In this document: positions 35,301 to 42,950 of the stretch, piece by piece
Position numbering within the stretch: the first letter of the stretch is position 1
Layout of the letters: each line of letters opens with the position of its first letter
Assembly (NCBI GenBank): GCA_031963415.1
Contig: JASSUI010000001.1
Span: 2,356,001 to 2,420,000 of the forward strand
Reading direction: 5' to 3'
Length of the DNA stretch: 64,000 bases
Origin: JASSUD01 sp031963415
GTDB taxonomy: Bacteria; Pseudomonadota; Gammaproteobacteria; Burkholderiales; Burkholderiaceae
The notes under the pieces: generated by a model
The model's input: the letters and a program-made list of their open reading frames with translations, nothing else
Database searches by the model: none
What the model was told of the DNA's origin: nothing
Made by a program: the position numbers and the translations under genes

Positions 35301-36816
35301 CCTCTAAAGCTAAGCTAAGCTGATCGAGCGCGACCAGCGATTCGCCATTGATTTGTTTAATTTCTGTCAGGATATTTTCATAGGCTTTTTGGACATTCAT
35401 TTCCCTTAGATCAGAGCCGTGTTCTTGTTTCAATGCGTCGAGGGCACTGACACAAGAATGATTCAAGAACAACGAAAATTCCTCCGCCGTTAAAGTATGC
35501 GCATGATCCTCTCGTAATTTTTGCAAGCACACCTGATAGATTTTTTCTTCTACCAACGCTATGCACCGCTCTTGTTTCACTAGCAGCCGTTTTAAGAGCT
35601 TAAAGAAGCCAATATGCAAACCTTCATTTTGATACGTCTGGCGCCCTTTCCACATGCTTGGCATGCGCCAGATGGAGTCTTCAATGCGAATCGTTGTCGA
35701 ATCAACAATAAATTTCGGCAGGCATTGTTGAGCCGTACTGTTAAGCAACATAGGGATAATGCCGTGCTCGCCATTTTGGTACTCATGACGAATTTGCAAA
35801 AAGGCTAATTCCGTTAACACATGGTGAAATTCTTTTTCGTTTAAATTCGCATCCACCACCTTGCGTATCGCGGCTTCAATCTGAGAAAAATCATTCGCAT
35901 GCTGAGACGCTTGCTGATAAGCATTTTTAATCGCCTCACAAAACCCCTGATAGTATGGTGAAGCCATATAATGCCCCAACAGTTCCGAGCCACACAGCAC
36001 CACATGATCGACCGTACCTGCGTGGTTGGGTAATAAGCAGAGTTGGCTGGAGAAAATATCGTTAGCTTTGGCATTCTCTTCTAACGTCGCGGAAAATGGT
36101 ACTGCCTGATGACCACTAGCTGAGCGATCAGAATATAAATTGGCACGTAGGTTCGATAACCATTGAATCACACGTTGAGAGACTTCTGCATCCGCTTTAC
36201 CTAGCCGGTTATTGTTATGCGCATAGACCAAAAAAAGGCTGGGCGAACTTTGGCACAAATCTAAGTCTTGAAACTGCTTCAAGATAGTGTCAAAGACCTG
36301 TGCCACCCACTGATGTGTTTCCTCCAGACAGGCTTGCACTACCTTAGGCGATGGAACCAAAGAAGCCTTGAAAGGAAGAAACTCAGCAAGCTGTAACAAA
36401 CCACTGGCGCTATCTATAGAAGAAATTGAATTAGCAGTCGATACAACGGGTATGCTTTCATAGCCCCACGCTTGCGCTTTTTCGTAGCTCTTCTCCGCTT
36501 TTTCCAGTTGCCCCAAACTCTTCAAAAATTCCGCCCGCTCCAAATAAACCTCAGCAATACGTCGCCGTAGAGACTCATCTTCCGAAGTTTGAGGCGTATG
36601 CGCTTGACTAAAAACACTTTTTAGTTCAGATAAAGGTGGAACCCTTTTGCATGCGTTCTCAGCGTGTTTAAAAATCACTTTGGCTTGGTCATACGAGACT
36701 AATGCCATCTCGAACTGCTGCGTCGTCTTATAGAAACGAGCCTGCTCCAAATGGCTCTGCGCCTGCATCTGCAGCTGTTTATTGATCAAATCTAGGGGAA
36801 TAGAGCTAGCTAACAT
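32362..36816 (-). CDS. Giant TPR-NACHT-HEAT repeat NTPase (NLR-like)
   Basis: A 1484-residue STAND-type protein. Residues about 17-50 and 85-120 resemble TPR helices (LEQARFYKTTQQFEMALVSY; YLERAEFLKSLGQLEKAEKSY). Residues 130-580 are a large uncharacterised helical region. The NACHT NTPase follows: Walker A GRAGVGKTTLSKK at about 595 and the Walker B block LFVLDGWDE at about 675, with SRPYVDL as sensor-like motif. After a helical linker with FMHLTFQEFFAAKFLV (about 910), eight HEAT-like repeats of 33 residues occupy about 1088-1354. The C-terminus has two copies of a TARS/G-Q-I-LxxxQSQ unit. NACHT proteins act as switch ATPases in animal immunity, fungal incompatibility and bacterial phage defence; some endosymbionts carry them as eukaryote-like genes. 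Which role applies here is inference. The frame is intact. Confidence 0.9.
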   Translation of the reverse strand: MLASSIPLDLINKQLQMQAQSHLEQARFYKTTQQFEMALVSYDQAKVIFKHAENACKRVPPLSELKSVFSQAHTPQTSEDESLRRRIAEVYLERAEFLKSLGQLEKAEKSYEKAQAWGYESIPVVSTANSISSIDSASGLLQLAEFLPFKASLVPSPKVVQACLEETHQWVAQVFDTILKQFQDLDLCQSSPSLFLVYAHNNNRLGKADAEVSQRVIQWLSNLRANLYSDRSASGHQAVPFSATLEENAKANDIFSSQLCLLPNHAGTVDHVVLCGSELLGHYMASPYYQGFCEAIKNAYQQASQHANDFSQIEAAIRKVVDANLNEKEFHHVLTELAFLQIRHEYQNGEHGIIPMLLNSTAQQCLPKFIVDSTTIRIEDSIWRMPSMWKGRQTYQNEGLHIGFFKLLKRLLVKQERCIALVEEKIYQVCLQKLREDHAHTLTAEEFSLFLNHSCVSALDALKQEHGSDLREMNVQKAYENILTEIKQINGESLVALDQLSLALEASYSAKRLAIQRLSGLPLLMEYCYVNLAVVEHEKEEKTKESNAASKGFHRLPSAEAISSHSQKLVPLEKLFDPRELSKDKTVTPKRILIRGRAGVGKTTLSKKIVYEYTQKGQWRDRFDYLLWIPLRTLKGKSNCDLVTLFHETYFQHHPKGRALAKTLAAQINGRAKERTLFVLDGWDEVAQEWGEHEPMSEFLKHLLNQPAVLITSRPYVDLKQAQPMDFELETVGFSPENVIAYLDNRDIISSSDAKEMKGFIQANAFIQELVNVPIQLDALYYSWDEIKRMQKNAQDAITVTTLYQTMVNKLWRKDMLRLGKREGGELLTEGHVSALERPSRIEKLVKSENDFLSALAFTGLQNNQIEFTHRDLHRLIEQLETQGVDLSITLEANLKKLSFLHTDDAEESHRSYHFMHLTFQEFFAAKFLVKHLQAHANTVRKSIEAQAAETDITLGVKPSLEELEAFIATHKYNPRYEIVWWMVAGLLEGAALERFFTLLEAAPRDLIGVRHQQVMMGCLNEARAQLKATTIAQLEKKLMQWLNFEIKNGPSHHSRLGCQRVFPEHLLVKSLSQAEVEKEEVIAMLSARPALSSGAVRALTASLKDENGNVREAAADALGRQSALPSDAIQALNIALKDENAYVRQAATGALGRQSMLSSDGVHASITSLKDENRYVGEAAEEAVGSQSTLSSDAVQDLITSLKDEKWYVREEAANILGRQSGLPSGTVQALLIVSVEDKNGDVRKAVESALDRQSAMSSNTVQVLIASLKDENGNVRRAAARALGSQSTLSSDAAQALTASLKDENRNVRRVAARALGSQSTLSSDAVQALITSLTDKEDRSLRSEAARALGSHMTQLFTLLPKLEAEQIKELFTQVLFRYSYKQVTPLYIQNHQLHFYTARGLEQPIQLTAKQSQMITEAFKSAHAEAGITSPEEERLAYTARSSGQTIWLSSNQSQVVTEPFKTIQEKARDASLLKWNPLW
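32752..33552. repeat. 99-bp tandem repeat array encoding the HEAT units
   Basis: Eight consecutive units; seven are 99 bp and one carries an extra codon. Each contains a version of GCGTCGGATGACA, CTCTGGC, GGCCGC and TTCATCCTTCAA on the plus strand. Adjacent copies starting near 32834 and 32933 are very similar, which suggests recent duplication or gene conversion. Confidence 0.85.
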
Positions 36817-36840
36817 ATTGTTATTTTTTGACTTAATCGT

Positions 36841-36868
36841 TTGATTTACTCATACAAGCATCTATATT
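36841..36868 (+). promoter_or_regulatory. Candidate sigma-70 promoter for the two-helix membrane protein
   Basis: TTGATT (36841-36846) and TATATT (36863-36868) are separated by 16 bp, directly before the strong ribosome-binding site AGAGGAGGGGAG. It lies in the 67-bp divergent gap shared with the NACHT gene. Confidence 0.4.
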
Positions 36869-36883
36869 AAAAGAGGAGGGGAG

Positions 36884-37321
36884 ATGCGTGTGTTTAATGT
36901 AACGCAGCCAGGCATAAATACAATGTGTGACCAGAGTATGGTTACGCGAGGAGGCAATGCGATACATGAACATTCATGTTTGCCTGGCCAACGTAGAGGG
37001 CCATCACTCACTTGCGTTGCGCAAAATAAAGGTGATTCAACCTATAAGGCCCCACGATTACCACTTGACTTCAGAACAATAGTGCTGGCCTGTGTGGCGA
37101 TCCTTTATATTTATACGACTGGTTTTGCATTCGTTCAAACTGTAGTCACCACAAAATCGTTTAATCCACAACCTAATTTGATAAAGGATTTAGAAAATAC
37201 AACGAATAGGTGGGGAGCGTTTAGCGTAATAGTTTGTGCCTTAAGTGTGTTATCGGCCTACTTTGACACTAAACGCGATTTGAATAAAAAGAGCGACGAT
37301 AGATTAGGTTCTCTGTGTTAA
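36884..37321 (+). CDS. Small two-helix membrane protein divergent from the NACHT gene
   Basis: A 145-residue protein of no recognised family. An unusually strong ribosome-binding site (GAGGAGGGGAG) precedes the ATG. The first 60 residues are hydrophilic and contain four Cys. Two membrane helices follow at about 64-88 (IVLACVAILYIYTTGFAFVQ) and 111-127 (AFSVIVCALSVLSAYF), with a short charged tail. The start codons of this gene and the NACHT gene are 67 bp apart on opposite strands, so they may share a regulatory region. A functional link, for example membrane effector or anchor, is only a suggestion. Confidence 0.6.
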   Translation: MRVFNVTQPGINTMCDQSMVTRGGNAIHEHSCLPGQRRGPSLTCVAQNKGDSTYKAPRLPLDFRTIVLACVAILYIYTTGFAFVQTVVTTKSFNPQPNLIKDLENTTNRWGAFSVIVCALSVLSAYFDTKRDLNKKSDDRLGSLC

Positions 37322-37382
37322 CTTAATCGACTGTCCAAATATTGTCGCCGTTTTTTATTCAATCAATACAAACAGCGAATAG

Positions 37383-37460
37383 AAAAGCTGCCCGTTGGCA
37401 GGTGCGCTAGAAAAATTTAATCACTTAGTTTTTAAGAGGGCCTCCCAACGGGCAGCTTTT
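37383..37460. terminator. Long inverted repeat between convergent genes
   Basis: AAAAGCTGCCCGTTGG (37383-37398) pairs perfectly with CCAACGGGCAGCTTTT (37445-37460): 16 bp around a 46-nt loop. It lies between the membrane protein gene and cpoB, and can act as a bidirectional terminator (T4 on both strands). Confidence 0.65.
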
Positions 37461-37531
37461 ATATTTCTTTTGCGGTACACAAAAGATTTCGAAGTTTCCT
37501 AATTTTTAGTCACTTATAAAATAACTTCTAA

Positions 37532-38326
37532 TTATTTAAGCCGTGTTTTGGCCGTTTGAGCTGCTTCACTACGTGGATATTGCTTAATGATTTTCTGTAA
37601 CGTTTGTTTTGCAGCGGCTTTTTGCCCTTGCTCAAGTTGATTTTGAGCAATCGCTAGTAAAGCATCTGGTGCGTGCTGATCTTTTGGATAGTTCTTCACT
37701 ACACCTTGTAGTACCGCATTCGATGCTTTGTAATCACGTTGCGCATACAGTGCGTTGCCTAGCCAGTATTGAGCGGTGGGTTGATAGCTGCTCTTCGGAT
37801 AATTTTTGAGGAAACTGCGAAAATCAGCGGTAGCCTCTTTGAATTCACCAGCGCGAAATTTTTGTAGGGCTTTGTTGAAAGCTGCTGTTTCATTCTTGCT
37901 AGGACTCGCATTTGCTTTTGTGGCTGGCTGCTCGACGTCGGCTGCTTCTGCCTCTTGTTTATTTTCTTCGTTCTGAGGAGCTGGCTTAGGCTCAAGCTTT
38001 TGCATCTGATTGCGTAAATCAGCGTAGTACTCTTTCACGGTTTGTTGCAGCACCACAAGTTGGTGCGAGAGTTCTTCGTTTTGTCCACGCAAATTGGCGT
38101 TTTGTTGTTGCAGTTGCACGATTTGATTTGATTGATCCAAAAGTGTGCTTTGCGTATTCGCTAGTTCACTCTCCAGGTTGGTTGCGCGCGCGCGCAAATC
38201 AAGGATTGCGCGGCGTGCTTCGCTATCATCAAATAAACCTGCATGAGCCGGTGTGAGCGTAGTCAATGTCACAGCGGCTATTGCAATAGCACGTAGCCAA
38301 AATGGAGTAAGCGTAGATTTCACCAT
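37532..38326 (-). CDS. cpoB: Cell division coordinator CpoB (YbgF)
   Basis: Periplasmic Tol-Pal partner that tunes peptidoglycan synthesis with outer-membrane constriction. A signal peptide (LRAIAIAAVTLTTLTPAHAG) is followed by a trimerising coiled coil (about residues 40-110, Gln/Asn/Leu-rich). A Pro/Glu/Ala linker and C-terminal TPRs come next (FKEATADFRSFLKNYPKSSY; AQYWLGNALYAQRDYKASN). The 264-residue length is normal. It is the last gene of the tol-pal operon, 14 bp after pal. Confidence 0.93.
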   Translation of the reverse strand: MVKSTLTPFWLRAIAIAAVTLTTLTPAHAGLFDDSEARRAILDLRARATNLESELANTQSTLLDQSNQIVQLQQQNANLRGQNEELSHQLVVLQQTVKEYYADLRNQMQKLEPKPAPQNEENKQEAEAADVEQPATKANASPSKNETAAFNKALQKFRAGEFKEATADFRSFLKNYPKSSYQPTAQYWLGNALYAQRDYKASNAVLQGVVKNYPKDQHAPDALLAIAQNQLEQGQKAAAKQTLQKIIKQYPRSEAAQTAKTRLK

Positions 38327-38340
38327 TCATACACCATCAA

Positions 38341-38883
38341 TTATTGGAAATAAGTCAGGTCGGCGCGACGGTTTTGGCTCCAGCCATCTTCGTCATGATT
38401 TAAGGATTGTGGTTTTTCTTTGCCAAGGCTCACGGCTTCCAGCTGGTTAGCCGCTACCCCAAGCGTGATGAGTACCCGTTTCACCGCTTCAGCACGTTTT
38501 TGCCCTAAAGCCAGGTTGTACTCTTTTGTACCTCGCTCATCAGTATTGCCTTGAATGCGTATTTGCAAATTAGGATGACTCTTCAGATATTGCGCGTGTT
38601 TTTGCAATAATTCTTGGTACTCACTTTTTACGGTGTAGTCGTCGTAGTCGAAATAGATGTTACGTTTAGCTAATGGGCTTTTGGGATCATTTAAAACATC
38701 AGCATTGACTTCTTGCACTTCTACCGGCTGCACATTTTCTGGTGAACCAATCATGCCTTCAGCCGTTTCTTCAGTTTGTGCCGTCGCCGCGTTTTTTTGT
38801 TGATCGAGTTTAACACCCGATTGGCAAGCGGCTAGCAAGCTAACGAGTAAAGTCGCAATGGTTAAACGAAATTTTGTCTGCAT
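38341..38883 (-). CDS. pal: Peptidoglycan-associated lipoprotein Pal
   Basis: Outer-membrane lipoprotein that anchors the envelope to peptidoglycan and binds TolB. The lipobox LLAAC gives an acylated Cys20 after the signal peptide (TIATLLVSLLAAC). The OmpA-like domain has IYFDYDDYTVKSEYQ and RIQGNTDERGTKEYNLALGQ with the diaminopimelate-binding Asp and Arg, then KRAEAVKRVL. It lies 3 bp after tolB and 14 bp before cpoB. Length is 180 residues. Confidence 0.95.
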   Translation of the reverse strand: MQTKFRLTIATLLVSLLAACQSGVKLDQQKNAATAQTEETAEGMIGSPENVQPVEVQEVNADVLNDPKSPLAKRNIYFDYDDYTVKSEYQELLQKHAQYLKSHPNLQIRIQGNTDERGTKEYNLALGQKRAEAVKRVLITLGVAANQLEAVSLGKEKPQSLNHDEDGWSQNRRADLTYFQ

Positions 38884-38886
38884 TTT

Positions 38887-40191
38887 TTATTCTCCCGAGG
38901 TTTGCAGAAAAGGTCCCCAGCTGGGGTCACGTACGTCACCGTCGCGCACGGATAAAATTTGTGCTGGACGGCCATCAATGGAAACAGTAGCAAGCACATC
39001 ACGCCCGTTAACTTGAGTTGCATAAAGCAGGTATTTGCTATTCGCGGCAAAGCTTGGCGAATCGTCACGAGTGGTATTGGTAAGTGGCGTTACCTCATTG
39101 TTGGCCAGATCTTGCAAGTGGAGCTTGAAGTTGCCGTTAACGCGCGAGGTATACGCTAAAAATTTACCATCGGGGCTCACTCTTGGCGTTGTGTTATAGC
39201 GACCCTGATAAGTGACGCGCTGTGCTTGAGCACCTAACACTTCACCTAACACTGACATCCTGTAGATTTGGGGGCTGCCACCTCGATCACTGGTGAAATA
39301 AATACTGTCTCCATTCGGAGAGAATTGTGGTTCGGTATCGATACCACTGCTTTTAGACAAACGACGCAGTCCTTTGCCATCGGCATTCACCAGATAAATC
39401 TGTGTGTTCCCCGTGAGTGACAGAGCCACGGCGAGCTGTTTGCCATTAGGTGACCACGCAGGAGCGCTATTGCTACCTCTTTGATTAGCCACAGCGCTGC
39501 GCGCTCCAGTGGCGATATCGTGAATATAAACCACAGGTTTCTTATGCTCGAATGACACATAAGCAATCTTTGTCCCATCGGGTGACCAAGTTGGCGAGAT
39601 GATAGGTTCGACGCTGGAAAGTGCAATTTGCGGGTTCTGTCCATCGGAGTCAGAAACTTGTAATTGATAGCGCTTTTTCGTATACACCACGTAAGCGATA
39701 CGTGTTGAAAATATTCCGCGCGCGCCTAGCAACTGTTGATAAATATAATCCGCTGCTTTATGTGCACTCGCGCGTAGACTATTTGTTGGTCCCGTTAGCG
39801 CAAGTCCTCCTAGATGTTGCTGCTTAACCGTATCACTCAGACGAAAGCGTATGTCGTAATTACCACTGTTGTCGCTAGCGGGTGAAACGCTGCCTGTCAC
39901 CAACGCATCAGCCCCTTTGGCTTTCCAGCTGGCTAAATTAATCGCTTCTGTTTCAGCAATCGGCGTAGTTCCCGCATCAATATTTGCAAAGCGGCCACTG
40001 CGAGCTAAATCGGCCCGAATAATTGAGCCAATTTGCTGTGTGGTTGCTGTTTCGCCGTTAAAGTTAGCGACAGCGATAGGATATTGATTCGACCCTACAC
40101 CAGTAATGGTGACCTTCAATTGCGCATGCGCGGCTAGGCTTGCAAGACTGAGCCAGCTCATGGCGAGCGTTTTTAAGACAAGCTTGCTCAT
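38887..40191 (-). CDS. tolB: Tol-Pal system protein TolB
   Basis: Periplasmic beta-propeller protein that links TolA to Pal. A signal peptide (LAMSWLSLASLAAHAQL) is followed by the N-terminal domain (FNGETATTQQIGSIIRADLA). Then come propeller blades with the recurring PxWSPDGxxIAY pattern (SPTWSPDGTKIAYVSFE, APAWSPNGKQLAV, EPQFSPNGDSIYFTSDRGG). 434 residues is normal. There are 118 bp between tolA and tolB, the largest gap in the operon. Confidence 0.95.
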   Translation of the reverse strand: MSKLVLKTLAMSWLSLASLAAHAQLKVTITGVGSNQYPIAVANFNGETATTQQIGSIIRADLARSGRFANIDAGTTPIAETEAINLASWKAKGADALVTGSVSPASDNSGNYDIRFRLSDTVKQQHLGGLALTGPTNSLRASAHKAADYIYQQLLGARGIFSTRIAYVVYTKKRYQLQVSDSDGQNPQIALSSVEPIISPTWSPDGTKIAYVSFEHKKPVVYIHDIATGARSAVANQRGSNSAPAWSPNGKQLAVALSLTGNTQIYLVNADGKGLRRLSKSSGIDTEPQFSPNGDSIYFTSDRGGSPQIYRMSVLGEVLGAQAQRVTYQGRYNTTPRVSPDGKFLAYTSRVNGNFKLHLQDLANNEVTPLTNTTRDDSPSFAANSKYLLYATQVNGRDVLATVSIDGRPAQILSVRDGDVRDPSWGPFLQTSGE

Positions 40192-40309
40192 TGAAATTTA
40201 TTCTCCGTTTTAGCGCATCTCAAATTATCTGCAACGTTGTTGTTCTACTGCTGACTATTTTGTCTGCACGCGAACTTTCACGTTATCAATCATTGAAAAA
40301 TGCTTTCAT

Positions 40310-41188
40310 TCAATCTTTAGGCTGGAAAGTCATGATGAAGTGTCGTGGCACTTTACCATCAGTGTCCCGTGGCATCGGATCCGATTTTTGCACAGCGCGT
40401 AACACAGCTTCATCCCAGGCTGCATTGCCGCTTGATTGTGACAGACTTACACTGAGAATGGCACCATCTGGTGCACACTGTACTGACACGACGGTACGAG
40501 GATTTCCCGCTACATGACTGGCTTCAAAAATAATATTCGGCTTCACGCGTTGCCGTACCTTGTTCGCATAGCCAGGTGAACCTTGGCCTCCTGCGCCATT
40601 ACCTTTGCTGGAAATTGCACTTCCTTGGTTCGCGGTATTTTTCGCAGCAAGTTTTTTAAGTGCGTCAAGACGAGCTTGGTGCTGTCGTTCAGCCTGCTCT
40701 TTAGCTTGAGCAGCTTGCTGCTTCAATTTCTTTTGCTGCTCAATTTTTTGTTGGGCTAATTGTTGCTTAAGCCGTATTTGTTCTTGCTGTTTTTTCTCTT
40801 GCGCTAAGCGCTCTTCACGCTGCTTTTCAGCGAGTTGCTGTTGCTTTTTAAGTTGCTCTTGCTTGGCTAATTTTTGCTGCGCGTCTAACTGTTGTTGGCG
40901 ACGCTTCATTTGCTCAAGCGCAATGTCAGCTTTACCCGTTTGTGGTTGGGGTGTGGCAGGGGGCGTAGGTTGTTGTGGCGTAGCAGTAGGCTGAGGTGGG
41001 GTAGGGGTGAGCTCAGGTAGCTCAGACCATAATTCAGCTTCCACCTCTGCCGGCGTGCTACTTTGCCAATGCAAGCCATACACTAATAACGCGAGCAGCA
41101 GCACATGCATCAGCGCAGCTAGCAAAAATGCCCGCCCTGTGCCCCGTTCAGGCGGAGGTAGCAAAGGATAGTCAGTATGGGTGCTCAT
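40310..41188 (-). CDS. tolA: Cell envelope integrity protein TolA
   Basis: Inner-membrane rod of the Tol-Pal machine. One N-terminal membrane helix (FLLAALMHVLLLALLVYG) is followed by a Pro/Thr-rich stretch and a long Gln/Lys/Ala-rich helix (about residues 85-190; blocks such as QQLDAQQKLAKQEQLKKQQQ). The C-terminal domain contains CAPDGAILSVSLSQSSGNAA and binds TolB. Its start overlaps the tolR stop by 4 bp. At 292 residues it is on the short side for the genus, mainly in the helical rod. Confidence 0.93.
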   Translation of the reverse strand: MSTHTDYPLLPPPERGTGRAFLLAALMHVLLLALLVYGLHWQSSTPAEVEAELWSELPELTPTPPQPTATPQQPTPPATPQPQTGKADIALEQMKRRQQQLDAQQKLAKQEQLKKQQQLAEKQREERLAQEKKQQEQIRLKQQLAQQKIEQQKKLKQQAAQAKEQAERQHQARLDALKKLAAKNTANQGSAISSKGNGAGGQGSPGYANKVRQRVKPNIIFEASHVAGNPRTVVSVQCAPDGAILSVSLSQSSGNAAWDEAVLRAVQKSDPMPRDTDGKVPRHFIMTFQPKD

Positions 41189-41631
41189 GGTGATTTAACC
41201 AGTAATCCAACTCGCTTAATGCCTTGCTGTTTTAACTCAGACATCACTTTCATGACGGCGTCATATTGCACACGCTTATCGGCGGCAATGACGACAGGTT
41301 GATTTGCATACATGGGTTGGCGGCGTTGCAAGAAAGCAGTAAGCGCCGCGCTAGTCATCGTTTGCTCACGCGCTACATCACCTTCTTTATAAAGGATAGA
41401 TAGCTCTCCACCTGCACGAATATTGACAATCACCGGAGGCATTTGCGGCTGTGGTGCTGCGTTGCCGATCGTCGGTAGATTAACAACGGAGGGGGCAATC
41501 ATCGGCGCCGTCACCATAAAAATGACGAGCAGCACTAACATTACATCAATATAAGGCACCACATTAATCTCAGAGAGCGCGCGCCGAGTACGTTTGCCGC
41601 GCAGATTAGATATCGATACGCCTGCCATCAC
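41185..41631 (-). CDS. tolR: Tol-Pal system protein TolR
   Basis: ExbD/TolR-family stator subunit. A cytoplasmic N-terminus with KRTRRALSEINVVPYIDVM is followed by the membrane helix VMLVLLVIFMVTAPMI, which carries the proton-path Asp (YIDVMLVLL). A periplasmic domain (VVIAADKRVQYDAVMKVMSE) ends the protein. It is 148 residues long, 7 bp after tolQ and overlaps tolA by 4 bp. The first or second Met may be the start. Confidence 0.95.
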   Translation of the reverse strand: MMAGVSISNLRGKRTRRALSEINVVPYIDVMLVLLVIFMVTAPMIAPSVVNLPTIGNAAPQPQMPPVIVNIRAGGELSILYKEGDVAREQTMTSAALTAFLQRRQPMYANQPVVIAADKRVQYDAVMKVMSELKQQGIKRVGLLVKSP

Positions 41632-41638
41632 GCTCTCC

Positions 41639-42316
41639 TCAATGACCTTGACGGTGCAGAATGTTTAAGAATTCTTCGATAAAAACCTCAAAGCGGCTTC
41701 CTAAACGGTCGACTTCATGTACGTAACGGTTATATGCCACCACTGCGGGAATCGCAGCAAATAGACCAATTGCTGTCGCAATCAGCGCTTCTGCAATACC
41801 TGGAGCAACATTCGCTAATGTCGCTTGCTGCACATTAGCAAGACCGCGAAAGGCATTCATAATGCCCCAAACAGTGCCAAACAGCCCAATGTAGGGGCTG
41901 ACTGAGCCAACTGAAGCGAGAAAAGCCAGGTTAGCTTCTAAACTATCCATCTCTCGCTGAAGCGCAGCGCGCATCGCTCGGCGTGCTCCATCGAGGGTGG
42001 CGCCAGTGTCAGCTGGGCGTTGTTCTTTGATTTTCAGAAACTCACGCATACCGGCTTCAAAAATTCTTTCAAGCGCGCCACTTCGATGACGACGGCTCGT
42101 AGCGCTTTGATATAGTGCTTGCAATTCACCACCAGACCAAAAATCGCGTTCAAATTTATCTGTTTCGAAACGCGTGCGGCGAATGGCGAACCATTTTCTA
42201 AAAATATAGGTCCACGACAGCAGCGATAAAACCAGCAGCAAGGCCATAACAATTTGCGCCAACGCGCTGGCATTAAATGCCAGGGAAAGAATCGAGAGAT
42301 TTTGTGGGTTATGCAT
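41639..42316 (-). CDS. tolQ: Tol-Pal system protein TolQ
   Basis: Proton-channel motor subunit of the Tol system (MotA/ExbB family). There are three membrane helices: IVMALLLVLSLLSWTYIF near the N-terminus, then two after residue 130. The conserved block VGSVSPYIGLFGTVWGIMNA and IAEALIATAIGLFAAIPAVV are present. 225 residues is normal. Its usual upstream partner ybgC is separated here by a 169-bp gap holding a palindromic repeat. Confidence 0.95.
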   Translation of the reverse strand: MHNPQNLSILSLAFNASALAQIVMALLLVLSLLSWTYIFRKWFAIRRTRFETDKFERDFWSGGELQALYQSATSRRHRSGALERIFEAGMREFLKIKEQRPADTGATLDGARRAMRAALQREMDSLEANLAFLASVGSVSPYIGLFGTVWGIMNAFRGLANVQQATLANVAPGIAEALIATAIGLFAAIPAVVAYNRYVHEVDRLGSRFEVFIEEFLNILHRQGH

Positions 42317-42387
42317 AATGGTTTAAACGATAACGGTCTTTGAAATGTTCATGCAGTCATAGCTTATGCACATCAGCTAGTTTGATT

Positions 42388-42502
42388 AAGGAAGATCTGC
42401 ATAATCCTATAGTGGCAGGGTAATCAACTGAGGCCTTTTTGCTGTACTAATGTATTCAGTAGCGAAGGCATTTCTTGCTTGAGGATTATGCCGAACTTCC
42501 TT
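42388..42502. repeat. Palindromic element (family B) overlapping the end of ybgC
   Basis: AAGGAAGATCTGCATAATCC (42388-42407) pairs with GGATTATGCCGAACTTCCTT (42483-42502) with few mismatches. The loop carries TGCTGTACTAATGTATTCAGTAGCG. The right arm contains the ybgC stop codon and its last codons, so the element has replaced or formed the gene's 3' end. Confidence 0.7.
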
Positions 42503-42950
42503 GGGCTGCGACTAAAGGTTGCAGTACAGCGAATACATGCGCTGGAATGGCAACGGGTTTAAAGCCTACGGGGTTGATGCAGCCGACGCGAATAGTGCCG
42601 GTAGCAAGCAACTTATCGTTAGCCCAAGCTTGTTGCTCGAAATGCACCGAAGCTTTGCCTAAACGTTGAATGCGGCTGACGATTTGCACCGAATCATCAA
42701 GGCGTGCCGGCGCTCGATAATCAACACTGGTGCTAAGCACAATAAAAAACGTGCCGCTTTGCTCGGTTAAGGCGCGTTGTTCTATGCCAAGCTTACGCAG
42801 CCATTCGGTGCGAGCACGCTCAAAAAACTTTAAATAATTGGCATAAAAAACGATGCCGCCAGCATCAGTATCTTCATAGTACACACGTAAGTTCCAAACA
42901 AACGCATGCGCTGAATCTGCAGTCTTTTCAACGGGTGATAAAGAGGACAT
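42486..42950 (-). CDS. ybgC: Tol-Pal associated acyl-CoA thioesterase YbgC
   Basis: Hot-dog fold thioesterase. RVYYEDTDAGGIVFYANYLK carries the catalytic Asp of the 4-hydroxybenzoyl-CoA thioesterase family. Then ERARTEWLRKLGI and IVLSTSVDYRAPARLDD follow. It hydrolyses short-chain acyl-CoA or acyl-ACP and is nearly always the first gene of tol-pal. The last residues (AAQGSSA) are encoded by the arm of a dispersed palindrome, so the C-terminus differs from relatives. Length of 154 residues is near normal. Confidence 0.92.
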   Translation of the reverse strand: MSSLSPVEKTADSAHAFVWNLRVYYEDTDAGGIVFYANYLKFFERARTEWLRKLGIEQRALTEQSGTFFIVLSTSVDYRAPARLDDSVQIVSRIQRLGKASVHFEQQAWANDKLLATGTIRVGCINPVGFKPVAIPAHVFAVLQPLVAAQGSSA

